Positions 1 to 9,482 are shown, counted from the first letter of the stretch. The stretch is 64,000 bases of DNA from Candidatus Thiodictyon syntrophicum (GCF_002813775.1 NZ_CP020370.1:5977501-6041500); one strand, 5' to 3'. Program-made: numbers and translations. The notes: a model not told the origin generated them from the letters alone.

Positions 1-1395
1 GACACCATCGCCGAGGTCTTCGCCGGCAACGAGCCGCTGTTCCGTGGGCTTGAGATCCATCCGCACTGGGACTGGTCGGTGCGTTTCCCGGTCATCCGGC
101 TGAGCTTCGCCGAGGGCGTGCTGCACACCCGCGCGGGGCTCGGCGCCCGGATCGACGACCTGCTGCGCATCAACGCCGAGGCGCTCGAGCTGACCCTGCA
201 TCCGGGGCTCGACGTGGCCGGCACCTTCGGCGACCTGATCCGCCGGGCGCAGGCCCGACACGGCCAACGGGTCGTGGTCTTGGTGGACGAATACGACAAG
301 CCGATCCTCGACAATCTCACCGACCCCGAGGTGGCCCGCGAGATGCGCGACGGGCTGCGCAACCTGTATTCGGTCATCAAGGGCGCCGACGCGCACCTGC
401 GCTTCGCCTTCCTGACCGGGGTCAGCAAATTCAGCAAGGTGAGCATCTTTTCCGGGCTCAACAACCTGCACGACATCACCGTGGTCCCGCACTATTCGGC
501 CCTGTGCGGCTATACAGAGGCAGATGTGGATCAGGTCTTCGCCCCGGAACTGCCCGGGCTCGACCGGGCCGAGGTGCGCCGCTGGTACAACGGCTACAAC
601 TGGACCGGGGAGGCGGTCTACAACCCCTTCGACCTGCTGTTGCTCTTTCAGGATCGGGTCTTCCGCTCCTATTGGTTCGAGACCGGCACCCCGACCTTCC
701 TGGTCGAACTGCTCACCGCGCGCGGCTTCTTCACCCCGGACCTGGCCCAGTTGCACAGTTCCGAGGCCCTGCTGTCGGCCTTCGACGTGGAGCACATCGC
801 CCCCGAGGCCCTGCTGTGGCAGACCGGCTATCTGACCTTCCACGGCTCGCGGCGCACCGGGGCGCGCATCGAGCACACCCTGGGCTATCCGAACCTGGAA
901 GTGCAGACCGCGCTCAACGACGCCCTGCTCAAGGGCCTGATGGGCGACCCCATGGCCGCCGAGCGGGCGCAGAGCCGGCTCTACGACACCCTGGTCGGCG
1001 GCGATTTCGCGACCCTGCGCGCCCATGTGCAGGCCCTGTTCGACGCCATTCCCCATCACTGGCACGACAACAACCCCATCGCCCGGTATGAGGGCTTCTA
1101 TGCCAGCGTCTTCTACAGCCACATCGCCGCCCTGGGCCTGGACCTGACCCCCGAGGACGCGACCGTCCACGGGCGTATCGACCTGACGCTGCGCTTCGAG
1201 GCCCAAATCTGGCTGTTCGAGTTCAAGGTGGTGGAGCTCGCCCCCGCGGGTCGGGCGCTGCAGCAGCTCAAGGACCGCGGCTATGCGGACAAGTACCGCG
1301 CCCTGGGTCAGCCGATCCATCTCATCGGCATCGAATTCAGCCGCGAGCAGCGGACCCTGGTCGGCTTCGAGGTCGAGACCCTGGCGCCGGTCTGA
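1..1395 (+). CDS. AAA-ATPase-like / PD-(D/E)XK nuclease family protein (DUF1703), 5' end outside window
   Basis: The reading frame is open from base 1, so the start lies upstream of the window. The frame before the first ATG (base 79) still reads as family sequence (LFRGLEIHPHWDWSVRFPV), so that ATG is internal. A Walker B-like VVLVDEYDKPILD follows about 70 residues later. The C-terminal part carries GRIDLTL and LFEFKV, matching the D...E-x-K core of the PD-(D/E)XK fold that closes this family. The P-loop must lie upstream. Such proteins are usually multicopy accessory genes of uncertain role, possibly mobile or defence-related nucleases. The family call is firm; the function is not known. 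Confidence 0.88.
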   Translation, partial: DTIAEVFAGNEPLFRGLEIHPHWDWSVRFPVIRLSFAEGVLHTRAGLGARIDDLLRINAEALELTLHPGLDVAGTFGDLIRRAQARHGQRVVVLVDEYDKPILDNLTDPEVAREMRDGLRNLYSVIKGADAHLRFAFLTGVSKFSKVSIFSGLNNLHDITVVPHYSALCGYTEADVDQVFAPELPGLDRAEVRRWYNGYNWTGEAVYNPFDLLLLFQDRVFRSYWFETGTPTFLVELLTARGFFTPDLAQLHSSEALLSAFDVEHIAPEALLWQTGYLTFHGSRRTGARIEHTLGYPNLEVQTALNDALLKGLMGDPMAAERAQSRLYDTLVGGDFATLRAHVQALFDAIPHHWHDNNPIARYEGFYASVFYSHIAALGLDLTPEDATVHGRIDLTLRFEAQIWLFEFKVVELAPAGRALQQLKDRGYADKYRALGQPIHLIGIEFSREQRTLVGFEVETLAPV

Positions 1396-1437
1396 GTCGG
1401 GGTGAGACAGTGCAAGGATTCAGTGGAGATTGACCCA

Positions 1438-2162
1438 ATGCAAGAGCGCGTGCGCGACACCCTGCGCGACCTGATCCGGCGCTTCGGCTACAGCCTGACG
1501 GAAGACCCGTCCCGCTGCGGGCGTCCCCGACATCCACGGCTGGCCCGCGGCCAAGGTGCAGGACCTTCAGCGCGCGGCGGCGCGGGCGCTGGGGCTGCCG
1601 GTGGCTTTTCAAGACCCGCTGCGGACCCCGGTCAAGCCTACGGGCGGCGGTCTCTTGGCGAAGTTCATGGGGAAGGGAGAAACCATCAGCCAAGGCCCCG
1701 AGATGGTCATCATCCCCGCCGGCAGCTTCCTCATGGGCTCGCCCGAGGGAGAAGAAGATCGAGATAGCAAGGAAGGCCCGCAGCATCGGGTTACCATCGC
1801 GCGTCCATTCGCTCTGGGGCGTCATGCGGTGACCTTCGACGACTACGATGCCTTCTCTGCGGCCACCGGGCGGGACAAGCCCGCAGACTATAATTGGGGG
1901 CGTGGTCGGCGACCCGTCGTCTATGTATCCTGGGACGACGCGGTAGCCTATTGCCAATGGCTCTCGGGGCAGACCGGGCAGGGGTATCGCCTGGACGGAC
2001 GGCAGCCAATGGCAGCAGGTCGATTGCACGCGGCACGTGCTGCGCGGCGGCTCTTGGAACGATTACCCGAAGTCCCTGCGCTCCGCCTTCCGCTACTGGT
2101 ACATGGCTTACTACGGGCTCGATAATCGCGGTTTTCGCGTGGCCAGGACGCTTACCCCTTGA
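1438..2162 (+). pseudogene. SUMF1/formylglycine-generating-enzyme-like protein, frameshifted and internally deleted
   Basis: Pieces of one SUMF1-domain protein lie in different frames. An N-terminal helical piece (ATG 1438, DTLRDLIRRFGYSLTEDP) is followed, after a frame change near 1520, by VPDIHGWPAAKVQDLQRAA and the domain start EMVIIPAGSFLMGSPEGEE. The domain reads on to GQGYRLDG near 2000, then jumps to its C-terminal end in another frame (HVLRGGSWNDYPKSLRSAF, then NRGFRVARTLTP, stop 2160-2162). The central 80-100 residues normally found between GYRLPTEAEWE and the RGGSW motif are missing. It therefore carries at least one frameshift and one internal deletion. The domain fold is used as a C-type-lectin-like ligand binder in many bacterial conflict and signalling proteins. 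An IS element sits directly downstream. Confidence 0.8.
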
Positions 2163-2340
2163 TCCTTTTCTTCTTGACCTCTTGGGGGCCAGAGGGGCGA
2201 TAGCCCCCTGGTCTTCTAGTCCGAAGTTCCAGCGAGAACCATTCTCATCTTCGTCGCAAGCCCTTGAAATTTTTGTTCAATAGGTACTTGTTGCCGTCAT
2301 TCCGCTCTAAAGTGTACCCATGTAAACGGTCGTAGATAGC

Positions 2341-2368
2341 TTGTTATTTCGAGTTTTCCTGCTATATT
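2341..2368 (+). promoter_or_regulatory. Candidate sigma70 promoter of the transposase
   Basis: TTGTTA at 2341-2346 and TATATT at 2363-2368 are separated by 16 bp. The ATG follows only 7 bases after the -10, so transcription from it would give an almost leaderless message. Confidence 0.4.
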
Positions 2369-2375
2369 TTTTCCC

Positions 2376-4082
2376 ATGTACATCGACATCGTTCCAAACC
2401 GCAGCTCGCCCCCTGCCATCTTGCTCCGCGAGTCGTTTCGCGAAGGCAAGAAGATCCTTAAGCGCACCATCGCCAACCTCTCGGCCTTGTCGCTGTCACA
2501 AGCCGAGGCGATTCGTGCCGTTCTCAAAGGCAAGCCGTTGGCCGCCGTTGATGAGGTCTTTGAAATCATCCGCTCGCGCGCGCATGGTGCGGTCAATGCG
2601 ATCAGGCTGGCGATGGAGCACCTGCGGCTGAGTGCGCTCTTGGGGCGCGAAGCCTGCCGAGAGCGGGATCTGGTGCTGGCGATGATCGCCGCCCGGGTGC
2701 TAGACCCGCAAAGCAAACTGGCGACCACGCGCAGTTGGGAGCACAGCACCCTGGGCGAGCTGTTCGGGGTCAGTGATGCTGATGAAAATGAGCTGTACGC
2801 GGCCTTGGATTGGCTGCGGGAGCGTCAGGCGGTCATTGAGCAACGATTGGCCAAGCGCCACCTGCACGAGGGGGGCCGCGTGCTCTACGACCTCTCGTCG
2901 AGCTATTTCGAGGGTGAGTCCTGCCCCCTGGCCGCGCGTGGCTACTCCCGTGACGGGAAGAAGGGGCTGCTGCAAGTCAACTACGGCTTGCTGACTGATG
3001 CGCGCGGTTGTCCGGTGGCCATCTCGGCCTTTGCGGGCAATACCACTGACCCCGAGACCTTGATGGCGCAGGTGGATCAGCTGCAACACGACTTTGCCCT
3101 GCAATCGGTCATCCTGGTGGGGGATCGCGGAATGATCTCGCAAACCCAGGTTGAGGCCCTGCGGGAGCGTGCCGGAGTGGCGTGGATCACGGCACTCAAG
3201 AGCGGGGCGATTCGCCAACTGGCGGCGGCCGGTACGCTCCAGATGGATTTATTCGACGAGCGCAATCTCTTTGAATGCACCGACGAGGACTTTCCCGGCG
3301 AGCGGCTGATCGCGTGTCGCAATCCGCAACTGGCGAAATTGCGTGCGGCTAAGCGGCGCCAGCTCCTCGCGGCCACCACCACCGAATTAGAGACGGTACA
3401 ACGGATGGTCGCCAATGGCCGACTGAAGGATCCGGACAAGATCGGCGTGCGGGTCGGGCGCGTGATCAACAAGTACAAGATGGCCAAGCATGTCGTGCTG
3501 GACATCACCGCCACGCAGTTCGTTTTCCATATCGATGAGGAGTCGGTGGCCGCAGAGGCGGCGCTGGACGGGCTCTACGTCATTCGCACGCCCCTGCCGG
3601 TCGCGCAGGTCAGCAGCGCCGAGGTCGTACTCCATTACAAGGGGTTGAGTCACGTCGAGGCGGCGTTCCGCTCGTTGAAAAGCGATGATCTACAGATTCG
3701 TCCGATCTACCACCATACCGAAGAGCGGGTGCGTGCCCATCTGTTTCTATGCATGCTCGCCTATTACGTCAAATGGCACATGGGCGAGGCGTGGCGCAGT
3801 CTTCTGTTCGCCGATGAAGATCAGGAGCGTCTCACCCAGCGCGATCCCGTGGCGCCCGCGACCCGTTCGGACGCGGCTTTGGAAAAAGTGGCGAGCAAGC
3901 GACTCGCCGACGGCTCACCGGCGCACAGCTTCCGGACCCTTCTCAATGAACTAGCCACCATCGTTCGCAATACCTGCCGACGTAAACAGGCCAGTGCCGA
4001 TGAGGCGCTGTTCAACATCGACACCACTCCTAACCCCAAGCAGCAGACGGCATTCGATTTGATCAAAACGATCCGCGTGTAG
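2376..4082 (+). CDS. IS1634-family transposase (568 aa, DDE)
   Basis: Full-length transposase of the IS4-related IS1634 group, which moves the element by cut-and-paste. The N-terminal third is the DNA-binding helical part. The catalytic region shows LYDLSSSYFEG (first Asp, about residue 170), ILVGDRGM (second Asp, about residue 250) and LSHVEAAFRSLKS (Glu, about residue 430), the usual DDE spacing with the YREK-like third motif. The ATG at 2376 is the first available in the frame after the likely promoter. There are no internal stops or frameshifts, so the element may still be active. Confidence 0.9.
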   Translation: MYIDIVPNRSSPPAILLRESFREGKKILKRTIANLSALSLSQAEAIRAVLKGKPLAAVDEVFEIIRSRAHGAVNAIRLAMEHLRLSALLGREACRERDLVLAMIAARVLDPQSKLATTRSWEHSTLGELFGVSDADENELYAALDWLRERQAVIEQRLAKRHLHEGGRVLYDLSSSYFEGESCPLAARGYSRDGKKGLLQVNYGLLTDARGCPVAISAFAGNTTDPETLMAQVDQLQHDFALQSVILVGDRGMISQTQVEALRERAGVAWITALKSGAIRQLAAAGTLQMDLFDERNLFECTDEDFPGERLIACRNPQLAKLRAAKRRQLLAATTTELETVQRMVANGRLKDPDKIGVRVGRVINKYKMAKHVVLDITATQFVFHIDEESVAAEAALDGLYVIRTPLPVAQVSSAEVVLHYKGLSHVEAAFRSLKSDDLQIRPIYHHTEERVRAHLFLCMLAYYVKWHMGEAWRSLLFADEDQERLTQRDPVAPATRSDAALEKVASKRLADGSPAHSFRTLLNELATIVRNTCRRKQASADEALFNIDTTPNPKQQTAFDLIKTIRV

Positions 4083-4198
4083 CCAGACGTTTGCACGACG
4101 ATTTTCTGAAAAATAAAGAGAATCAATAGCCTATCGCTTAGGCGATGCTGGAACTTCGGTCTAGTACACCATTCCGGCTAATCTTGCGGTGGCCCAAA

Positions 4199-4384
4199 GC
4201 CCCGAAGGGGCGCGACATACCAGCCCAGGGCAACGCCCTGGGTATGACGGATAACAGACCCCAGCCCTGAAAGGGCGTGACATAAGAACCCCGCGTTTAT
4301 GTCACGCCCTTTCAGGGCTAGGCCGAAAAAACAACGCTAACCCAGGGCGTTGCCCTGGGCTGGTATGTTCGACCCCGTTGGGGT
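4199..4384. repeat. Nested long inverted repeat
   Basis: The outer arms are 45 bases each (4199-4243 and 4340-4384) and pair with few mismatches; they share the core ataccagcccagggcaacg. Inside is a perfect 23-bp stem (4263-4285 with 4297-4319) around an 11-base loop. The whole could fold into a cruciform or a two-storey RNA hairpin. It lies between the IS element and the 3' end of the convergent gene that ends at 4414. No coding content is seen. Confidence 0.85.
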
Positions 4385-4413
4385 CGGTATGCAACTTGCT
4401 CTTGACTCGTTAC

Positions 4414-4956
4414 TCAGCCCCCGCCATCGAGCACCAACCGGCGATAAAGATAGACCTGACCCCGCGCATCGCGCAGCGCCAGCCGCCCCTGGTCCAGGGC
4501 GTACTCGAACTCGAAGGCGAACCCCGCCCGCCGGCTGCCCATCCGCACCCGCTGCCCGATGACCTGTATGACCCCGTCAACGTAGCCGCCGTTCGGGGCG
4601 TAGAGCCGGTAGTTGCCCCCCTGCACGATCAGGAGCCCGCCCCCGGCCGCCTCCCACGGGCCCTCGAGCCCGGCGCCGGTCAGGGGCAGGCCGCGCCCCT
4701 CCAGCATCCGCTTGCCCACCTCGGCCGCCTGGTCCCAGGAGCCCCCCCCGCCTGCCGGGTTGGCCGCGCCGGCACCGGCACCCAGGAGCCCCATGGACTC
4801 CATCATGCGCGACATCGCATCGGCCATGGCCTCGCGCCCGGCCGCCGCCTCGGCCGCAGGCACCGGCGCGGCGGGCGGGCACAGGGCCAGCAACAGCAAC
4901 ACCCACGCGGGCCAGGGGCGGGACCGGGGGACAGCACAAGGCATCTGGTGTGACAT
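4414..4956 (-). CDS. Secreted hypothetical protein
   Basis: I do not recognise a family. The chosen start (ATG 4956) gives MSHQMPCAVPRSRPWPAW followed by a hydrophobic stretch (VLLLLALCPPAAPVPAAEA) that looks like a signal peptide cleaved after about residue 35. An ATG at 4944 is equally possible. The mature part is Gly/Ala/Met-rich (MADAMSRMMESMGLL) and ends in a small beta-rich region (GGNYRLYAPNGGYVDGVIQV, later YALDQGRLALRDARGQVYLY) that looks like a short lipocalin or META-like domain. It is transcribed away from the cyclase-like gene at 5152, and the two share a 195-bp gap. A longer in-frame upstream extension lacks a signal sequence and is less likely. Confidence 0.55.
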   Translation of the reverse strand: MSHQMPCAVPRSRPWPAWVLLLLALCPPAAPVPAAEAAAGREAMADAMSRMMESMGLLGAGAGAANPAGGGGSWDQAAEVGKRMLEGRGLPLTGAGLEGPWEAAGGGLLIVQGGNYRLYAPNGGYVDGVIQVIGQRVRMGSRRAGFAFEFEYALDQGRLALRDARGQVYLYRRLVLDGGG

Positions 4957-5151
4957 AGACTGGTGCACCAACTGGTGGGGACGGCGGCACCGCGGCCGAT
5001 CCAAGGGGCCGGGCATTTCGGCGACCGGCAGTGGTCGAAACCGGTATGATCCCCCGTTGACCGCATTGGTGCACCCCGGATTCACCCAAGGACGCCACGC
5101 GAACGCCTTGGTCCCTTCACCACCGCCCCCCGGACCCGTCCCCCGACCACT

Positions 5152-7536
5152 ATGCCCTGGCGTCCCAGCCCTGCCGAAGTCCTCGCACCCCTGGTCCGTC
5201 CCGACCCCTGGGCGATTTCGCTTGCGGCCTTCGGCAAGGGCATCGACAACGCGCACATCGACTGTCTGCTGAGCCCGCGCTTTCTCACCCAGGCCGGGGA
5301 GACGATCCGCAAGCTGGTCCGCGAGGACGCGGCCAGCCTCTCACGCCGCATCCCGGAGCAGCTGGTCGGCGCCGAGGACCTGGCGGCCCTGCGTGACACC
5401 TATCTGCGACTGTTCGACTGCGCCCTGGAGCGTCACCCCGGCCGCGACCCCCGCGACAACGCGCTGCTGCTCCAGTTCGCCGTACTCAAATACCTGCTGC
5501 AACTGGTGGCGGCAGAGACCCAATCATTGCAGGAAACGCTCAAGACGCAACTCCAGTCCGACCTGGCCACGGATGCGGCGCTCAGCACGGACCTGCACGA
5601 GCAACTGGTGCTGGTGACCCGCCAGGCCCAGGGCATCCAGCGGCGCGTCGGACAGCTCCTGTTCCGCGAGGTCCGCAAGCTGGAGAGCACGCGGCTGCAG
5701 AACGTCCGCAGCGCGGTGCTCGGCGCCGCGTGGCCGGTCACCGACACCCTGCTGTTCAACCCGATCCTGCTGATCCCCGACCCCGGGGAGGGGCTGGCCC
5801 TGGCCGGCGACTATCCCTTGGGCTGGCTTGCCGGGCCCGCCATCGGCGACTGGCTGGCCCAGACCGGGCGGTGTCTGACCCAGACCTTCGCCCCCTGGCT
5901 GCCCGGGTGGATGACGGGCGACGGGGAAGGCGCTGAGGACGCGCCCCCGGCCCAGCCCCCCGGTCACCCCAAGGAGCGCCGGGATCAGGGCCAACTGCGC
6001 GGCTTCGTCGCCACCGAGATCCTGCTCGAGCGGTTCGTGGCGCGGGAGGAGTACCAACAGGGCCTGACCTCCTGGCTGGACGAACCGGCCAATCTGCGCC
6101 TGCTGCTGGACCCCGAAACCGCGCGGCACAACTGGACCGGCGAGACCCAGGCCCTGGTCAGGTCCCAGACCCCGGCCGCCCCCGCCCGCCCGCCGCCCCC
6201 GGACTGGGCGCGTTGGCGGCGCGAGCTGTTGGAAGAAGTGGCGGCCGGGCTCCAGGACGACGGACGGCGGCGGGCGATCGAGATCACCTATGCCCTGCCC
6301 GGCCTGCGCACCCAACTGGGTCAATCGTTCCCGCTGTCCCTGGTCCTGGACTACGCGGACGGCCGCCTGACCCGGCGGCGGCTGGAGCAGCGCCTGGCCG
6401 CCCTGCGCGGCGGCCCCGACCCGCTGGCCGTGCTCCAGACCCTGGAGCGGCTGCAGGCGCTGCGCCTGCGCCAGACGCCGGCCGCGGCCCTGGACCTCAT
6501 CGGCCACTATCTGGTCGACTTCCTGACGCTGCGCCGGGATCTCAAGCTCGCCTACAAGACCTTCGAGACCCTGGACGCCATCCGCCTGCTGGAAACCGAT
6601 GACGAGGCCCGGCTGTCGCGCTCCAACGGCAGCCTGCACGAGTTTCACTGTCGCGGGGAGGGCGGCCCCCAGACGCGGCGCATCCGCTCCCACGCGGTGC
6701 TCAAGGCCGACGTGCGCGGCTCCACCCTGATCACCGAGGAACTGCGCGCCCGCGGGCTCAACCCCGCCTCCCACTTCAGCCTGAACTTTTTCGATCCGGT
6801 CAATCGCCTCCTGCCGGAGTTCGAGGCCGAGAAGCTGTTCGTGGAGGGTGACGCCGTGATCCTCGCACTCTACGAGTACGTCGATGACGGACCGGGGCTG
6901 GCGGTGGCCCGCGCCTGCCGCCTGGCGCGCAAGATCCTCCAGGTGGTGAACGTGCAAAACGCCCGGAACCGCCAACTGAAGCTGCCGGATCTGGAGTTGG
7001 GGATCGGCATCTCATTCTCGCGCCGCGAGCCCAACTTCCTCTACGACGAGGGGCGCCGCATCATGATCTCCAGCGCCATCAACCAGGCGGACCGGCTCTC
7101 CTCCTGCTCCGGGCTGCTGCTGCGCTCGGGCTTCCGGCCCGCCAACGGCGCCTTTCGCGTGGCCGTGGTGCGCGACGCCATCGGCGGGGAGCGCGCCGGC
7201 CCGGGGCGCGACCTGCTGCCCTACAACGTCAACGGCGTCAAACTCGACGAGACCGCCTTCCTCAAGCTCCAGGAGGAGTTGCCCATGGGTCAACTGCGGC
7301 TGTCCGACCCCGGTGCCCAGGAGAGCCTGTTCTTCATCGGCAGCTATACCGACGACGACGCCCTGATGCATTGGGTACTGCTGCGCCACGCCCCGGTGCG
7401 CGACTGGGACGGGGATACGGTGGGTGCGATAGAGCCGGACCGCCGACACTATTTCGAGTTGATCGTGGACGAGGCCCTGGCGACGCAGGCACGGCGGCTG
7501 GGGGTCGGCGGCGCGGGCGGGAAGGACGCACGCTGA
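5152..7536 (+). CDS. Class III nucleotidyl cyclase-domain protein (794 aa)
   Basis: The C-terminal third is a class III adenylate/guanylate cyclase-like catalytic domain (about residues 515-700). The motif ADVRGSTLITEEL places a metal-binding Asp at residue 520, FVEGDAVILALYE a second at residue 567, and LELGIGISFSRRE plus SSAINQADRLSS match the later cyclase strands and the INxAxRL helix. The first 500 residues are helical and unrecognised, with no clear membrane segment, so the enzyme is probably cytoplasmic. Substrate-selecting residues cannot be assigned safely, so either cAMP or cGMP, or a degenerate regulatory domain, is possible. A cNMP-binding protein is encoded at 53614, but no link is shown. 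Confidence 0.72.
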   Translation: MPWRPSPAEVLAPLVRPDPWAISLAAFGKGIDNAHIDCLLSPRFLTQAGETIRKLVREDAASLSRRIPEQLVGAEDLAALRDTYLRLFDCALERHPGRDPRDNALLLQFAVLKYLLQLVAAETQSLQETLKTQLQSDLATDAALSTDLHEQLVLVTRQAQGIQRRVGQLLFREVRKLESTRLQNVRSAVLGAAWPVTDTLLFNPILLIPDPGEGLALAGDYPLGWLAGPAIGDWLAQTGRCLTQTFAPWLPGWMTGDGEGAEDAPPAQPPGHPKERRDQGQLRGFVATEILLERFVAREEYQQGLTSWLDEPANLRLLLDPETARHNWTGETQALVRSQTPAAPARPPPPDWARWRRELLEEVAAGLQDDGRRRAIEITYALPGLRTQLGQSFPLSLVLDYADGRLTRRRLEQRLAALRGGPDPLAVLQTLERLQALRLRQTPAAALDLIGHYLVDFLTLRRDLKLAYKTFETLDAIRLLETDDEARLSRSNGSLHEFHCRGEGGPQTRRIRSHAVLKADVRGSTLITEELRARGLNPASHFSLNFFDPVNRLLPEFEAEKLFVEGDAVILALYEYVDDGPGLAVARACRLARKILQVVNVQNARNRQLKLPDLELGIGISFSRREPNFLYDEGRRIMISSAINQADRLSSCSGLLLRSGFRPANGAFRVAVVRDAIGGERAGPGRDLLPYNVNGVKLDETAFLKLQEELPMGQLRLSDPGAQESLFFIGSYTDDDALMHWVLLRHAPVRDWDGDTVGAIEPDRRHYFELIVDEALATQARRLGVGGAGGKDAR

Positions 7537-7668
7537 CCGGGCGCAGCGCCCTGCCGCTCGCACGATGCCGGACGGGGCATTCGCCCCATCCGCAACGTTG
7601 TCTCCGGACCGGCGCACTGGCACCGACCGCCGGAGGCCATGATAAAGGTCCGGGGTGCGGGGAGCGCC

Positions 7669-8526
7669 CTACAACTCGTCCGGCGGATAATCGGCAGCGA
7701 CGCTGACCGCGGCCCACTGGTCGAACTCCCGCGTCATCGCCGCCAGCTTGGCGGTCACTGCGTCCAGTGCCATCCGACCCAGCAGCAGCCGCTGCGGCGG
7801 GTCCTGCGCCTCGACCGCCTGCACGATCGCCGCCGCCGCGCGTCGCGGATCGCCCGGCTGCTGACCGCTGTAGCCGCGGATCATCGCCATGCGCGCCCCG
7901 GCGGTCGCGTCATAGTCCGGGATGGAGCGCTGCGCCTGGGCCGCCGAGCGCCCTGCCCAGTCGGTCCGGAAGGGCCCGGGCTCGACCAGCAGCACCTTGA
8001 TGCCGAGCGGCGCGACCTCCTGCGCCAGCGCTTCAGACAGGGCCTCGACCGCGAACTTTGAGGCGTTATAGAAGCTCAAGGCCGGAAAGGCCGCGAGCCC
8101 CCCCACGGACGAGAGATTGACCACAGTCCCACCGCGGCGCTGCCGCATCCCCGGGAGCACGGCGCGGGTCATCGCTGCCAAGCCCCAGACATTGATCTCG
8201 AACATGGCGCGCACCGCGTCCAGGTCGCTCTCCTCCAGGGAGCCGAAATAACCGACCCCGGCATTGTTGACCAGGACGTCGATCCGGCCGAACCGCGCCT
8301 GCGCGGCGGCGACCGCGGCCGCGATCTGGGCGGGAACCGTCACGTCCAAAGGCAGGACCAGGGCCAGGTCGGCATGACCGGCGACGAGTTCCGCGACCTG
8401 GGCCGGGTGGCGCGCGGTGACCACCGTCGGGTAGCCCAAACGCAGGGTGTGGAGCGCCAGTTCGCGCCCGAAACCGGTCGAACAACCGGTGATGAACCAG
8501 ACAGGTTTGCCCATATCGGTCGTCAT
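7669..8526 (-). CDS. Short-chain dehydrogenase/reductase (classical SDR)
   Basis: An NAD(P)-dependent oxidoreductase of 285 aa. The Rossmann motif TGCSTGFGR is at the N terminus, NNAG near residue 85, the catalytic Ser in NLSSVGG and the YNASK pair near residue 155. The C-terminal half is typical of the larger classical SDRs often annotated as oxidoreductases of unknown substrate. ATG 8526 is used; MGKP at 8514 is an alternative start. It is convergent with the cyclase-like gene and stands alone. Confidence 0.88.
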   Translation of the reverse strand: MTTDMGKPVWFITGCSTGFGRELALHTLRLGYPTVVTARHPAQVAELVAGHADLALVLPLDVTVPAQIAAAVAAAQARFGRIDVLVNNAGVGYFGSLEESDLDAVRAMFEINVWGLAAMTRAVLPGMRQRRGGTVVNLSSVGGLAAFPALSFYNASKFAVEALSEALAQEVAPLGIKVLLVEPGPFRTDWAGRSAAQAQRSIPDYDATAGARMAMIRGYSGQQPGDPRRAAAAIVQAVEAQDPPQRLLLGRMALDAVTAKLAAMTREFDQWAAVSVAADYPPDEL

Positions 8527-8887
8527 GATCTCGTCGTCCCATCAGCGCCAGGATTGAGCCTCTGAAGTGGTTGCGGCACCTGGCCTTTTCCAGGCTGTCC
8601 CCGGATTCCGCTGCGCTCCATCCGGGCTACGCCAGGTCGCATCGAATACCTGCCCAATCTCGGTGCGGCGCGGCGGCGGGCGAGCGCGGCCTGTTGTTCA
8701 GCTACCCGGCCCGGCGCGACCATCGCCGCGGTACCCCGCCAACCCCGGATCGGGTAAATTGGACGGTTCCCGGAGGCGAGGCCCGGCGGGCCCGGTCGGG
8801 TCTCGGGCAGGGCCCGCACCGACGCCCCCCGGCGGCGCCCCCGCCCCGCCTTTTGACTGAGAACTGCATCGAGAAGGAGCGCAGCCA
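8527..8887. other. Intergenic, nothing recognised
   Basis: 361 bp between divergent genes. No RNA gene, clear palindrome or convincing small ORF is seen. It presumably carries the promoters of both neighbours. Confidence 0.5.
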
Positions 8888-9301
8888 GTGAGCAACGACA
8901 AGCCGTTGCGGGTATCCAAAGCCCCGTTCAAGCCCGTGTCGGGAGGCGCCCGGTCGGGCCCCGACGGCGACCAACCAACGCGACCGACCGCCAAGCCCCC
9001 CAGATGGGCCTACTGGCAGCGGATCAAATCCGCCTCTCCCTGGAAGCTCGCCGCCCTCTCGCTCGGCATCGAACCGGCGAGCATCGACGCCGATGATGCC
9101 GCGACCTTTCCCGCCGCGGCGACCTTCGGCCGGTTCAACCTCATCACCGAGGCCATCAAACGGCGCTTCGGCGCCGACGACCGCCATGGCGTCAGTCTTG
9201 CCGAGTTCATCGCCTGGGCGGACTCGATCTCACTGCAACTGCCGCCCGAACTGCGCGCCCCGGCCGCCGCGCCGGACGGCAGACCGAACTCATGCGCCTG
9301 A
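8888..9301 (+). CDS. Hypothetical protein, 137 aa, GTG start
   Basis: Starts at GTG 8888, supported by AAGGAG at 8874-8879 eight bases upstream. The N-terminal 35 residues are Pro/Gly-rich and probably disordered. The rest (WAYWQRIKSASPWKLAALSL, GIEPASID, FNLITEAIKRRFG, VSLAEFIAWADS) looks like a compact helical domain that I have seen in uncharacterised proteins of purple sulfur bacteria, where a tryptophan-rich helix is followed by a phrase about LxxGIEP. No catalytic motif, signal peptide or membrane segment. Function unknown. Confidence 0.65.
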   Translation: MSNDKPLRVSKAPFKPVSGGARSGPDGDQPTRPTAKPPRWAYWQRIKSASPWKLAALSLGIEPASIDADDAATFPAAATFGRFNLITEAIKRRFGADDRHGVSLAEFIAWADSISLQLPPELRAPAAAPDGRPNSCA

Positions 9302-9482
9302 TCCAGCAGGGCAGACAGGGACCGGCACCGTCACCATGGTGCGAGCGTGCGGTGCGACACAGAACGACGCCCGCAAAAGAGGTACCTTGAAGGTCGCCCA
9401 GGGGGCGGCGTCAGGCCCGGACCTAACGGCGGCGTCACAGGTGAGGTCGACACGGACCACCACAACCTAGGGAAAACCCTAA

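Larger units (their letters stand above)
2216..4164 (+). mobile_element. IS1634-family insertion sequence
   Basis: About 1.95 kb bounded by an imperfect terminal inverted repeat: ctagtccgaagttccagc at 2216-2233 and its complement with one mismatch at 4147-4164. It contains a single transposase gene. The outermost CTAG is present at both ends and is itself palindromic, so it may be part of the repeat or a 4-bp target duplication; the sequence alone does not decide. Base composition is visibly lower in GC than the flanks, which fits recent arrival. It lies just downstream of the broken SUMF1 gene. Confidence 0.85.

Noticed and set aside
1337-2029. Minus-strand frames opposite the SUMF1 remnant
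   Set aside because: No recognisable domain; the plus-strand pieces clearly match SUMF1.
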